DNA of 50,562 nt from positions 1 to 50,562 of the forward strand of contig CAZWVA010000013.1 of the NCBI GenBank assembly GCA_964636885.1, read 5' to 3'. Positions within the stretch are counted from its first letter, which is position 1. Each line of letters opens with the position of its first letter. A model generated the notes under the pieces. It saw nothing but the letters and a program-made list of their open reading frames with translations, made no database searches and was not told where the DNA came from. The position numbers and the translations under genes are program-made. The stretch comes from CAZWVA01 sp964636885 (lineage in GTDB: Bacteria > Desulfobacterota_D > UBA1144 > Nemesobacterales > CSP1-2). Below are positions 30,384-38,341 of this stretch, one piece after another.

Positions 30384-32735
30384 ATGGATTCATTGTTCTC
30401 GAGATACAGAATCCTCCCTCCCCTTTCTGGGCTCATCATCGGAATACTACTTGCCGAATGGATGGGAAACGAATGGGTTCTTATCTCCATCCTTTCCCCC
30501 GTCTTCGGCGCTATATCCCTTTTTCGACCAAGGCTCGTATTCCTGATCTTCGTCCCTATTGGTATCCTCCTCTCGGCGAGAACCCCGCTTCCCGAAAACC
30601 ATATACTCAGCCTTACCGGAAAGAAGCTCGATTTAGAAGGCGTTCTCTTCAGATCCCCGGAGAGTAGGGGAAAGGGGTCGAGGCTACTTATAGATACACG
30701 ACGTGTCTTCATAGGAGGGAAGGAGAGCCGTGTATCAGGGAGGGTAATAATAACCACCAAGGAAAGGATCCTTGGACTCGCTTACGGGGATAGGATAAGG
30801 GTCCTGGAAACGGAACTGCGGGTTCCAAGGGTATTTAAAAACCCGGGGGGCTTTGACATAAAGAGGTATTACGAGAGGCAGGGGATCTATGCCATCGGTT
30901 TCGTTCCAGGGGCGGAGAGTATAATCTCATTTGGGAAGGATGGGTCATCGTGTTTCCTCATACATTCATTGGATAGGCTGAGGGGGAGTTTCGGGAACTT
31001 CGTGAGAAGCGAGATCGGATTTCCCAAAAGCGAAATAATAAACGCCATAACGATCGGAGACCAGGGGGGGATACCCACCGATCTAAGAAACCGGTTCTCT
31101 GAAGCGGGGATTTCCCATATTCTTTCAATATCCGGGCTTCACGTAGGAGCTATTGCGATCGTTTTTTATGTTTTAATCAAATGGGTTCTTAAGCGCTCCG
31201 AATTCCTGCTTCTAAGATTCAAGGTTCCAAGGCTCGCTGCGGCACTAACGATCCTTCCCATATCCTTATACACGGTGGTTGCGGGATTTGCCACCCCAGT
31301 AATGCGGGCCTCCATAATGGCCACGCTTTATCTGATCTCTATAGTTATAGGTAGGGAGGAAAACAGGTTAAATACGCTTGCGGCCTCGGCCCTTATAATA
31401 CTCCTCTGGCATCCGTGGGCGCTATTCGAGCTATCGTTCCAGCTCTCATTCGTCTCCGTTCTAGGAATCCTCCTAATGCACAGGTTCCATCCCTTTAAGT
31501 TAGGGACGTTTAAAGAGAAGCTCCTCTCAAGCGTAAAGACCACCCTTGCCGCTTCATTCGCCACACTGCCCTTCATAATAAAATCGTTTGGGGTTCTTTC
31601 CACAGCAGCCGTGCCAGCGAACCTCCTCTTCGTGCCTCTAGTCGAGTTCTTAATGGTTCCGCTTGGGCTCTTTTCCTTTTTGATGTTTCTTATATCTAAA
31701 GCCATCACGGCCCCTTTCCTTTATCTGGATGCCTTTATCTCCGGATCGCTTCTCCTGGGAGTGGAGGGGCTTTTAAAAATCCCCTTTTCCCATCTGACCG
31801 TTCCTAATATCGGTACTATAAGCTGGATACTCTACTGGCTTGCTTCGGTACCGATTCTTCTCTGGAGAACACATCCAAAACTAAGAATCATCCTTCCGGT
31901 CCTCATGATTGGGTTTTTCATAGCCTCGGCATACAGCACCCTGAGTAAACCGAATAAAGGGCTTCTTGAGGTGAGCTTTCTAGACGCAGGGATTAGAAAC
32001 ATAGTATTTGTGCAATTTCCCAAGGGAAAAAGGCTCCTTTTCGACGGGGGTTTTTCATACTATGACCAAGGGGGGTTTATAGAGAGGGCGGTTGCCACTC
32101 CCTTCCTCCTCGAATCGGGTGCAGCAGGAATCGACTACCTCGTCTTAACCTCACTCGATAGGGACCACCTGGAGGGCATAAAGAACCTGCTCCAAAGGTT
32201 CCGTGTAGAGAGGCTCTGGACAAACGGGTCAAGGCTGGACGGCGAACTCTGGGAAGAGATAAAGGATAAAAACATCTTGTGGAAAGACATCCTGGATGAT
32301 GTTGAGGGCTTTGAGATAGATGGGGTCCGTGTAGGGTTTCTCCAGCCGAGGGGAGGGTTTAGGGTTAAGGACTCATCTAGACCCTACCCTCTTATAGTAA
32401 AGCTTACCCTCGGAAAGATAAGCTTTATCTTTGGAGAGGGTATGATGGAGAAGGATGTCCAAAGAGAGCTGGTAGATGTATTTAGGGATAGGATTAAAGG
32501 AGGTGTGCTTTATATCCCAAGGATCTCTGAGGTTGGAATCGTCTCTTTTATCCATACCGTTTCACCAAAATCGGTTGTGACAAATTCCGCCTCACAGACC
32601 ATTATGAGCGCATATGAATACAAAAGCCTGGGTGTTTTTCAAACCGATACGCAGGGCACGGTTACCTTTCTTACGGACGGAAATCAGGTTAGGGTCAAGA
32701 CCTTTGTAGGTGAAAAATATGGGTTTCTGCAATAA
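30384..32735 (+). CDS. comEC: ComEC/Rec2-type DNA internalisation protein
   Basis: 783 residues. The N-terminus has paired membrane helices and an OB-like DUF4131 region (LEGVLFRSPESRGKGS onward). The central Competence domain (about 230-510) carries the typical ISHILSISGLHVGAIAIVFYV signature and many helices. A C-terminal metallo-beta-lactamase-like domain follows (about 530-770; LEVSFLDAGIRNIVFVQFP). The metal motif is degenerate: TSLDRDHLEG instead of THxDxDHxGG. ComEC forms the inner-membrane channel for transforming single-stranded DNA. No other com genes are adjacent. Confidence 0.92.
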   Translation: MDSLFSRYRILPPLSGLIIGILLAEWMGNEWVLISILSPVFGAISLFRPRLVFLIFVPIGILLSARTPLPENHILSLTGKKLDLEGVLFRSPESRGKGSRLLIDTRRVFIGGKESRVSGRVIITTKERILGLAYGDRIRVLETELRVPRVFKNPGGFDIKRYYERQGIYAIGFVPGAESIISFGKDGSSCFLIHSLDRLRGSFGNFVRSEIGFPKSEIINAITIGDQGGIPTDLRNRFSEAGISHILSISGLHVGAIAIVFYVLIKWVLKRSEFLLLRFKVPRLAAALTILPISLYTVVAGFATPVMRASIMATLYLISIVIGREENRLNTLAASALIILLWHPWALFELSFQLSFVSVLGILLMHRFHPFKLGTFKEKLLSSVKTTLAASFATLPFIIKSFGVLSTAAVPANLLFVPLVEFLMVPLGLFSFLMFLISKAITAPFLYLDAFISGSLLLGVEGLLKIPFSHLTVPNIGTISWILYWLASVPILLWRTHPKLRIILPVLMIGFFIASAYSTLSKPNKGLLEVSFLDAGIRNIVFVQFPKGKRLLFDGGFSYYDQGGFIERAVATPFLLESGAAGIDYLVLTSLDRDHLEGIKNLLQRFRVERLWTNGSRLDGELWEEIKDKNILWKDILDDVEGFEIDGVRVGFLQPRGGFRVKDSSRPYPLIVKLTLGKISFIFGEGMMEKDVQRELVDVFRDRIKGGVLYIPRISEVGIVSFIHTVSPKSVVTNSASQTIMSAYEYKSLGVFQTDTQGTVTFLTDGNQVRVKTFVGEKYGFLQ

Positions 32736-32756
32736 AGGGCTTCTTCGATAGGTTTG

Positions 32757-32999
32757 ATGGTTTTGACGGCGGATACTCCGGCCTTTAAGGTGTCAATTAG
32801 GGAAACCGAAGAGAGTGAAAAGCAGGCGGTGGCGAACCTGGACGTATTTATCTCAGGTATAAAGTCGGGAATTCCGTCTCCCATACTTGGGATTGAAGAC
32901 TCCCCTCAAGATATCACGGTCACACTGGAGAGATGGGGCCTAGGCGGATGGAAGATCATAAAGGTCGAGGGATTAGAAGTGGTTGAAGAAGAACCTTAG
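32757..32999 (+). CDS. Small conserved-looking hypothetical protein
   Basis: 80 residues from the ATG at 32757, 21 nt after comEC on the same strand. It is mixed polar sequence with no membrane segment or Cys; the C-terminus has VTLERWGLGGWKIIKVEGLEVVEE. I do not recognise it. Coding is supported by codon use like its neighbours, tight spacing to comEC, and the convergent mlaF stop only 9 nt beyond. No Shine-Dalgarno is clear. Confidence 0.55.
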   Translation: MVLTADTPAFKVSIRETEESEKQAVANLDVFISGIKSGIPSPILGIEDSPQDITVTLERWGLGGWKIIKVEGLEVVEEEP

Positions 33000-33008
33000 A
33001 GGCCAGTT

Positions 33009-33758
33009 CTAATCGTCCTCAAGCCTACCATTGATAAAATCGCTTAAGACCTCTATATCCGTATTTCTAGCCTCCTCTACCGTGCCGACGAATATTATCT
33101 TTCCCTTATAAAGGAAGGCTATTCTATCCGAAACCTCAAATGCGCTTGCCACGTCATGCGTGATAACGACCCCTGTAACACCGAACCTCTGCTGCATGTT
33201 CCTTATCAGATTGTTTATCCTCCTTATATTCGGAGGGTCCAACCCTGTTGTCGGCTCATCATAGAGAAGGATCTTGGGCTCCATGGCCATCGCCCTTGCG
33301 AGCCCTACCCTTTTCTTCATGCCACCGCTAAGGTCCGAGGGGTATTTGTCCTCTATTCCCGGAAGGCCGACCAGTTCGAGTTTCTTTGCTACTATCTCCC
33401 TTATCTCCTCCTCCGTGTGCTTAAAGTGTTCCCTAATCGGATAGGCTATGTTCTCTGCCACCGTTAGTGAATCAAAAAGGGCCGCCCCCTGAAAGAGCAT
33501 GCCTATCTTCTTCCTGACGTGTATGAGTTCTTCCTCGCTCATAGGCACTATGTCCTCACCCTCAATAATAACCTGACCCCTATCCGGCTTTATAAGACCC
33601 GTGATCTCTTTAAGGAGGACGCTTTTCCCTGAGCCACTGCCGCCCAGTATGGTTATATTTTCGTCCCTTTTTATGAAAAGCGTAACGCCGCTATGGACCA
33701 CCTTTGAATCAAAGGACTTATGGACGTCTTTTAGCTCTATTATGAGGTCTTCTTTCAT
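33009..33758 (-). CDS. mlaF: MlaF-like ABC transporter ATPase
   Basis: 249 residues. It has Walker A GGSGSGKSVLL, Q-loop LFQGAALFDSLTVAENIAYP, signature LSGGMKKRVGLARAMAMEP, Walker B ILLYDEPTTGLDPP, and the H-loop VVITHDVASAF. The Q-loop region and the SGGMKKR signature are characteristic of MlaF/Ttg2A, which energises phospholipid transport at the inner membrane with the MlaE permease and MlaD. No mlaE or mlaD is adjacent; instead it lies 7 nt after the PIN toxin gene on the same strand, so expression may depend on that operon. The partners must be elsewhere. Confidence 0.9.
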   Translation of the reverse strand: MKEDLIIELKDVHKSFDSKVVHSGVTLFIKRDENITILGGSGSGKSVLLKEITGLIKPDRGQVIIEGEDIVPMSEEELIHVRKKIGMLFQGAALFDSLTVAENIAYPIREHFKHTEEEIREIVAKKLELVGLPGIEDKYPSDLSGGMKKRVGLARAMAMEPKILLYDEPTTGLDPPNIRRINNLIRNMQQRFGVTGVVITHDVASAFEVSDRIAFLYKGKIIFVGTVEEARNTDIEVLSDFINGRLEDD

Positions 33759-33765
33759 CTAAGAA

Positions 33766-34239
33766 TCAATCCCCAAAATTCAGCTTCAAATCCTTAAAAT
33801 AGGTCTTATAAATCCCTCTGTCCCGTGTGATTAGATTATCGGCTAGGACCCTGGCATGAGCTCCTATAATAAAATCGCTTATAATGTGCCTTCTCCTAAG
33901 CGGCTTGCCACATTCAGTGCAGTTTATAATCATATCGTTTCCGCAGGCAGGGCATTGAATTCCATGGCTTCTTCCCTTTAGATATCCCTTCCAAGCCTCG
34001 CCTGCTTTGTAAAGGGAATCCTGGGTGGATGGTTTAAGGGATGCGTTTATGTCTTCAAGAAACCCGTCGAGTTCTTTTTTTCTGGGAAAGAAAGAGCTGA
34101 GTTCTGAGTACACGACCTCACATATTATAAGTGCTCCCTCTTTCATTCCCCTCTCTACATAAGAGCGCGATTCATCTTTATATTCAGGGTCGGGAAGCAG
34201 GATGTCTAAGATTATACTCGTATCCACCGCCGTTATCAC
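33766..34239 (-). CDS. PIN domain toxin (VapC-like) with zinc-ribbon insertion
   Basis: 157 residues. PIN acidic residues are visible: Asp6 in MITAVDTSIILDILLPD, Glu46 in VVYSELSSF, Asp122 in HIISDFIIGAHA and Asp140 in LITRDRGIY. Between the second and third sits a four-Cys knuckle (Cys96, 99, 107, 110: CPACG ... CTECG), absent from ordinary VapC. The start overlaps the AbrB-type gene by 4 nt (ATGA), the hallmark of a toxin-antitoxin pair. Expected to be an RNase that cleaves tRNA or rRNA when released. An alternative is a non-toxin PIN nuclease. Confidence 0.88.
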   Translation of the reverse strand: MITAVDTSIILDILLPDPEYKDESRSYVERGMKEGALIICEVVYSELSSFFPRKKELDGFLEDINASLKPSTQDSLYKAGEAWKGYLKGRSHGIQCPACGNDMIINCTECGKPLRRRHIISDFIIGAHARVLADNLITRDRGIYKTYFKDLKLNFGD

Positions 34240-34466
34240 TTTTTATTTTCGACCTCTCCGCGAAGCTCTTCTATAAGTTCATCTGTCCTTTTTGTACCCT
34301 TCAGATAACCTACCCACTTATCTATTTTGCTTTCTTTTACCTCCTTCTCCATTAAACACTTGCCTTCTACGACCCTGAACCTCACAGAACTTCCGGGCTT
34401 TATTCCGAGTTCCTCTCTTACATCCTTTGGTATGGTCACCTGTCCTTTTTGTGTAACCCTAGGCAT
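34236..34466 (-). CDS. AbrB/MazE-type antitoxin
   Basis: 76 residues. The N-terminal swapped-hairpin DNA-binding domain reads MPRVTQKGQVTIPKDVREELG, then IKPGSSVRFRVVEG. The charged C-terminus (about 45-76) would wrap the toxin. It is expected to neutralise the PIN protein and repress the operon. Three GTATTAC-type half-sites directly upstream (34484-34517) overlap the predicted -10, fitting autoregulation. Confidence 0.9.
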   Translation of the reverse strand: MPRVTQKGQVTIPKDVREELGIKPGSSVRFRVVEGKCLMEKEVKESKIDKWVGYLKGTKRTDELIEELRGEVENKK

Positions 34467-34483
34467 GGTTTATTCCCCTGTTA

Positions 34484-34517
34484 GTAATACAAAATAAGTA
34501 TTACATTTAAGTATTAC
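34484..34517 (-). promoter_or_regulatory. Operator array of the toxin-antitoxin operon
   Basis: GTAATAC (34484-34490), GTATTAC (34498-34504) and GTATTAC (34511-34517): the first two form a perfect inverted repeat with a 7-nt spacer, and the third repeats the second 13 nt away. The centre site covers the -10 box. Likely bound by the AbrB-type antitoxin. Confidence 0.6.
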
Positions 34518-34527
34518 AATTTTGCAA
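34498..34527 (-). promoter_or_regulatory. Promoter of the toxin-antitoxin operon
   Basis: Minus strand TTGCAA (34522-34527), 18 nt, TAATAC (34498-34503), with a start near 34491 and about 25 nt to the antitoxin ATG. Confidence 0.5.
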
Positions 34528-34580
34528 GAAAGATCAAGAATTAAGAAAATAAAATTTCATCCCTTTCGCACCTATCACTT

Positions 34581-34609
34581 TTGACAATCGGAACTAAGAA
34601 AGCTATAAT
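34581..34609 (+). promoter_or_regulatory. Full-consensus sigma-70 promoter for superoxide dismutase
   Basis: TTGACA (34581-34586), exactly 17 nt, TATAAT (34604-34609): perfect at both hexamers. The predicted start near 34616 gives a leader of about 198 nt. That leader contains a GGTTTTT/AAAAACC stem-loop (about 34690-34706) and the palindrome TTCTTTAAAGAA near 34780. Confidence 0.75.
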
Positions 34610-34813
34610 ATTTTAGTCTCTTATATCTGTTCACTATATAGACATATAATCTCGAGGTCCTCTGATTCTGCGGCCATGAAAGAACCCAGGTTTTTTTAAA
34701 AACCGATAACGAGGAGGCCTTAGGACTAGAAACATAAACCATTTTGGCTTACGGATTCGATTCACGCTCGGCTCGTTCTTTAAAGAATGAAAACCTAAAA
34801 GGGAGGTGCCAAG

Positions 34814-35425
34814 ATGCCACACGAGTTACCCAAACTGCCTTACAGTTATGATGCACTAGAACCGTATATAGATGCCCTTACAATGGAGATCCATTACACA
34901 AAACACCATCAAACCTATGTAAACAACCTGAATGCGGCCCTAGAAAAGTACCCCCATCTGCAAGAGAAAAACATCGAGGACCTGCTAAAAGACCTAAATG
35001 CGATCCCTGAGGACATTCGCACCGCGGTACGCAATAACGGTGGGGGTCACCTTAATCACAGCATGTTTTGGCCAATGATGAGTCCCAAGGGGGGAGGAGA
35101 ACCTACAGGGGAGCTGGCCAGTGTAATAAACTCAACCTTTGGGAGCTTTACGGAGTTTAAGGATCGATTCTCCAAGACCGCACTAGGGCACTTCGGAAGT
35201 GGATGGGCCTGGCTCTGCGTCGATAAAAGCGGCAAACTGATTGTAAACTCCACGCCGAACCAGGATAATCCGATCTCCGATGGATTAAAACCCATACTCG
35301 GCCTTGATGTTTGGGAACACGCCTACTATCTCAAATATCAGAACCGTCGGGCCGACTATATAGCCGCATGGTGGAACGTCGTCAACTGGGAACAGATAGC
35401 CAAAAACTATGCAGCGGCCAAATAG
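34814..35425 (+). CDS. sodA: Superoxide dismutase, Mn-type by active-site residues
   Basis: 203 residues, full length, no signal peptide. Metal ligands are His27, His82 (GGGHLNHSMFW), Asp165 and His169 (DVWEHAYYLKYQ). The Gly preceding HLNH together with Gln150 in TPNQDNP is the arrangement typical of manganese enzymes; iron enzymes have the Gln in the first position instead. Such typing is suggestive, since some are cambialistic. AGGGAGGTGCC provides a strong ribosome-binding site. It is expressed from a consensus promoter and appears monocistronic. Confidence 0.95.
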   Translation: MPHELPKLPYSYDALEPYIDALTMEIHYTKHHQTYVNNLNAALEKYPHLQEKNIEDLLKDLNAIPEDIRTAVRNNGGGHLNHSMFWPMMSPKGGGEPTGELASVINSTFGSFTEFKDRFSKTALGHFGSGWAWLCVDKSGKLIVNSTPNQDNPISDGLKPILGLDVWEHAYYLKYQNRRADYIAAWWNVVNWEQIAKNYAAAK

Positions 35426-35789
35426 GGTTTCTCGCTCATACTCGGCGCTTGCGGCAACCGGAAGGTAGGCTTTATGCCTTTATCTACTCGTAAATTATGG
35501 TGGTGGAACAAAAAGGAAACCGGTACTACATGGATTAAAACCGAAGGGATTTACACCCCCTCAAGCCAGATTCGGCTTTTGTCTCATTGTCCTATTACGA
35601 TGAACCCCTTATATCTAAGGGTGGTCAATCTAGTCTCCTCAGTACGTAAGCCGTTGTCTTGAAACCGGTATTTGAGTGATTATTTTAATTTGACGAGTGG
35701 ATTGAGAGAAAAAGAGGTGTTTTTCCTACCATAATAGAGCATTCTTATAGTAGGACTTTATTTTCACATCAAAGAATGAAGGGAGATGT
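35426..35789. other. Intergenic region between sodA and the sigma factor gene
   Basis: 364 nt without a convincing gene; the short open frames here have no signal or family resemblance. It holds a weak stem AAGCC/GGCTT followed by TTTTG (35563-35582), possibly the sodA terminator, and two copies of GAAACCGGTA about 144 nt apart. No clear promoter pair was identified, though TATAGT near 35755 could be a -10 for the sigma factor gene. Confidence 0.6.
35563..35582 (+). terminator. Weak intrinsic terminator candidate downstream of sodA
   Basis: Stem AAGCC/GGCTT with a 6-nt loop followed by a short T-run; the stem is only 5 bp and lies about 140 nt past the stop. Confidence 0.3.
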
Positions 35790-36941
35790 ATGGAGATAAA
35801 ATACACGGAATTCGATGATGAACTCGTAGAGGAAAACGAAGAGGGTTTCTTACCTCCTGACGTAGAAGAAGACCTCATGGTCGATAAGGAGGAGTCCGAG
35901 ATTTCCGAGATTGAGGAGCCCTTGCCCGAGGAGGACGTTCAGGGCGAGGATGAGGAAATCCCCGACGAGAGCCTAAGGCTTCTAAACGCCTACTTTAAGG
36001 ATATGGCGGTTGAGCCCCTTCTTACCTCAAAGAAGGAGATAGAGATCTCTGCAAAGATAAAGAAATGCGAAGCCAGGGCAAGGGAACTAAGAACCCTTCT
36101 TGATAAGACCCTGGAAAACAGACAAAAGAGAAGAGCTCATCAAAACGGTAGGGAAAAGATCATCTCAAGGCGTGTGGAAATGCTAAGTGCCCTAATGAAA
36201 GCCTACTCCGAGAGGGCAAGGGAACTAAAAGAGAGGTTCGTAAAGGCCAACCTGAGACTCGTTGTAAGCATAGCGAATAGATACAGAGGAAGGGAACTCC
36301 CCCTTTCCGACCTTATTCAGGAGGGGAATTCGGGATTGATGAAAGCCGTAGACCGGTTTGATCATACGAAGGGATATAAGTTTTCAACATATGCATCATG
36401 GTGGATACACCAGGCTGTACTCAGGGCATTACAGGAACAGACGAGAACCATCAAGGTCCCGGTATACCTGCTTGAGCAATCAAACAAGGTATACAGGATA
36501 AGCTCCATGCTCAGTAAGAAGATGGGAAGAAAACCAACGGCGGAAGAAATAGCAAAGAAAGCGAAAATCTCTCCTGAGGTAGTGGATAGGATTTTAAAGG
36601 TGACCAACGATGCCACAAGCCTCGATTCACCCATAGTAGACGGTGAGAAAACGACTCTTTTAGACTTCATAGCCGATGAGGACTCCCCAGCACCGGACTC
36701 TGTAATGGCAAAGGCCGCACTGGCCGAAAGGATAAGAGAGGCCATCTCTCGTCTCACCCCCAGGGAGCAGGAGATAATCAGGATGAGGTTCGGTATAGAT
36801 ATGGAGAGTACAAAAACCCTAGATGAGATTGGAAAGAGGTTTGATCTTACCCGGGAACGTATAAGGCAGATCGAAAAGGGGGCGCTCAAGAAACTCGCAA
36901 GTTCGGATATGGAGGAGATCCTTAAGAGCTTCCTCAAATAG
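35790..36941 (+). CDS. Sigma-70 family RNA polymerase sigma factor (group 1/2, RpoD/RpoS-like)
   Basis: 383 residues. An acidic N-terminus (about 1-58, Glu/Asp rich) precedes region 1.2 (LRLLNAYFKDMAVEPLLTSKKE). An insertion of about 45 residues then leads to region 2 (ANLRLVVSIANRYRGRELP, LIQEGNSGLMKAVDRFD, KFSTYASWWIHQAVLRAL). Region 3 contains RKPTAEEIAKKAKIS, and region 4 contains LTPREQEIIRMRFGI and LTRERIRQIEKGALKKL. The region 2.3-2.4 sequence is closer to RpoS-type alternatives than to the housekeeping RWWIRQAI form, so a stationary-phase or stress sigma is likely, but the primary sigma cannot be excluded. AAGGGAG lies 4 nt before the ATG. Confidence 0.92.
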   Translation: MEIKYTEFDDELVEENEEGFLPPDVEEDLMVDKEESEISEIEEPLPEEDVQGEDEEIPDESLRLLNAYFKDMAVEPLLTSKKEIEISAKIKKCEARARELRTLLDKTLENRQKRRAHQNGREKIISRRVEMLSALMKAYSERARELKERFVKANLRLVVSIANRYRGRELPLSDLIQEGNSGLMKAVDRFDHTKGYKFSTYASWWIHQAVLRALQEQTRTIKVPVYLLEQSNKVYRISSMLSKKMGRKPTAEEIAKKAKISPEVVDRILKVTNDATSLDSPIVDGEKTTLLDFIADEDSPAPDSVMAKAALAERIREAISRLTPREQEIIRMRFGIDMESTKTLDEIGKRFDLTRERIRQIEKGALKKLASSDMEEILKSFLK

Positions 36942-36980
36942 GGAATCGGTTATACGGCTATCCGAATCCGGCTTAAATCC

Positions 36981-38333
36981 CTAGGAACTGTAATAGTCGT
37001 AATAATCAAGCCCGAGGTGGGTTATTAGCTCCTCGCCCTTTAGATAACGGAGCGTGTTTTTCAGCTTCATAAGCTGAATGAAAAGGTCGTGCTCGGGATA
37101 GAGACCCTCCCCGTGCATGGGGCTTTTAAAGTAAAAGGAAAGCCACTCCTGTATCCCATAGAGACCCGCTCTCCAAGCGAGGTCGAGGAATAACACCAGG
37201 TCAAGCACAATCGGTGCGGCGAGTATACTATCACGACAGAGAAAATTGACCTTAATCTGCATAGGATAACCGAGCCATCCGAATATATCTATGTTGTCCC
37301 ACGCCTCCTTTGCATCTCCCCTTGGTGGGTAGTAGTTAATTCTAACCTTATGATAGTAATCCGAATAGAGCTCGGGGTAGAGTTCAGGCTGGAGTATGTA
37401 TTCAAGGACGCTCAGTTTACTCTCCTCTTTTGTTTTAAAGGAATAGGGGTCGTCTAAGACCTCGCCGTCTCTGTTTCCGAGTATGTTCGTGGAAAACCAT
37501 CCCTTAAGCCCTATCATCCTGGCCTTGAGACCGGGAGCGATTATCGTTTTCATGAGCGTCTGGCCGGTCTTAAAATCCTTTCCTGCAATAGGAACCCTTT
37601 TCTCTGTTGCAAGGTCGATGAGCGCTGGGATATCGACCGAGAGGTTTGGCGCTCCGTTTGCATAGGGTACGCCCGACTGAATCGCTGCATAGGCGTAAAC
37701 CATACTCGGTGCGATGTCGGGATGATTGTCCTTTAAACCCGCCTCAAAGTCCTTTATAGAACTATGAACCTCCGAGGGCTTTATGTAGACCTCAGTACTC
37801 CCACACCAGACCATGACGAGGCGGTCCAGTCGGTTTTCTCTCTTGAAGCCCTCTATATCATCGATTAGCCTCTCCGCAAGATCCATCTTCGTCTTTCCAG
37901 ACTTGAGGTGCTTACCGTTTAGGTTTCTTACGTATCTCCTGTCGAAAACAGCGGGCATCGGTTTTGTTTCCTGAAGTACGTCCTTTAACTCGTCTAGGAG
38001 GCTCTTCTCAAGCACTCCAGCCTTTATGGCCGCTTCGTAGCAGTTTTCAGGGAATATATCCCAACCGGCAAACGTCAGGTCCTCAAGGTCTGCAAGCGGA
38101 ACGAAATCCTTTATAAGTGGAAACCTCCTCTCGGTTCTTTTACCAAGCCTGATTGTCCCCATCTGTGTAAGGGAGCCGATAGGCCTTCCCAGCCCCCTTT
38201 TTATGGCTTCAACACCAGCGATAAAGGTCGTGCTTACGGCCCCACCTATCCCTGGTAAAAGGACCCCAAGCCGGCCTTTAGGTGGATTAATCCTTATCTT
38301 TCCTTTAATCGACTTCCTGTTTTTGGTAGGCAA
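36981..38333 (-). CDS. ino1: Inositol-3-phosphate synthase
   Basis: 450 residues. It converts glucose-6-phosphate to myo-inositol-3-phosphate with NAD+. The N-terminal NAD motif is GVLLPGIGGAVSTTFIAG. Family blocks follow: DLTFAGWDIFPENCYEAA, VMVWCGSTEVYIKP, GVPYANGAPNLSVDIPAL, the catalytic GKDFKTGQTLMKT, and NILGNRDGEVL with the C-terminal DSILAAPIVLDLVLFLDLA. Bacterial members are uncommon and occur with inositol lipids or osmolytes. An IMPase-family gene lies at 946-1755. It begins 8 nt after rpsI on the same strand, so it may share the ribosomal promoter. Confidence 0.94.
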   Translation of the reverse strand: MPTKNRKSIKGKIRINPPKGRLGVLLPGIGGAVSTTFIAGVEAIKRGLGRPIGSLTQMGTIRLGKRTERRFPLIKDFVPLADLEDLTFAGWDIFPENCYEAAIKAGVLEKSLLDELKDVLQETKPMPAVFDRRYVRNLNGKHLKSGKTKMDLAERLIDDIEGFKRENRLDRLVMVWCGSTEVYIKPSEVHSSIKDFEAGLKDNHPDIAPSMVYAYAAIQSGVPYANGAPNLSVDIPALIDLATEKRVPIAGKDFKTGQTLMKTIIAPGLKARMIGLKGWFSTNILGNRDGEVLDDPYSFKTKEESKLSVLEYILQPELYPELYSDYYHKVRINYYPPRGDAKEAWDNIDIFGWLGYPMQIKVNFLCRDSILAAPIVLDLVLFLDLAWRAGLYGIQEWLSFYFKSPMHGEGLYPEHDLFIQLMKLKNTLRYLKGEELITHLGLDYYDYYSS

Positions 38334-38341
38334 ATGGGATG

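Noticed and set aside
34484..34517. Short repeats near 34.5 kb considered as a CRISPR remnant.
   Set aside because: The units are 7 nt with 6-7-nt spacing, which fits an operator, not repeat-spacer structure.
35474..35662. A 62-codon ORF in the sodA to sigma-factor spacer.
   Set aside because: No ribosome-binding site, unusual composition, and it runs through a possible terminator.
36981..38333. Possibility that ino1 with the PIN/AbrB, mlaF and sod genes forms an acquired island.
   Set aside because: Codon use is like the rest of the window, ino1 is joined to rplM-rpsI, and there are no integrase, tRNA-end or flanking direct repeats.
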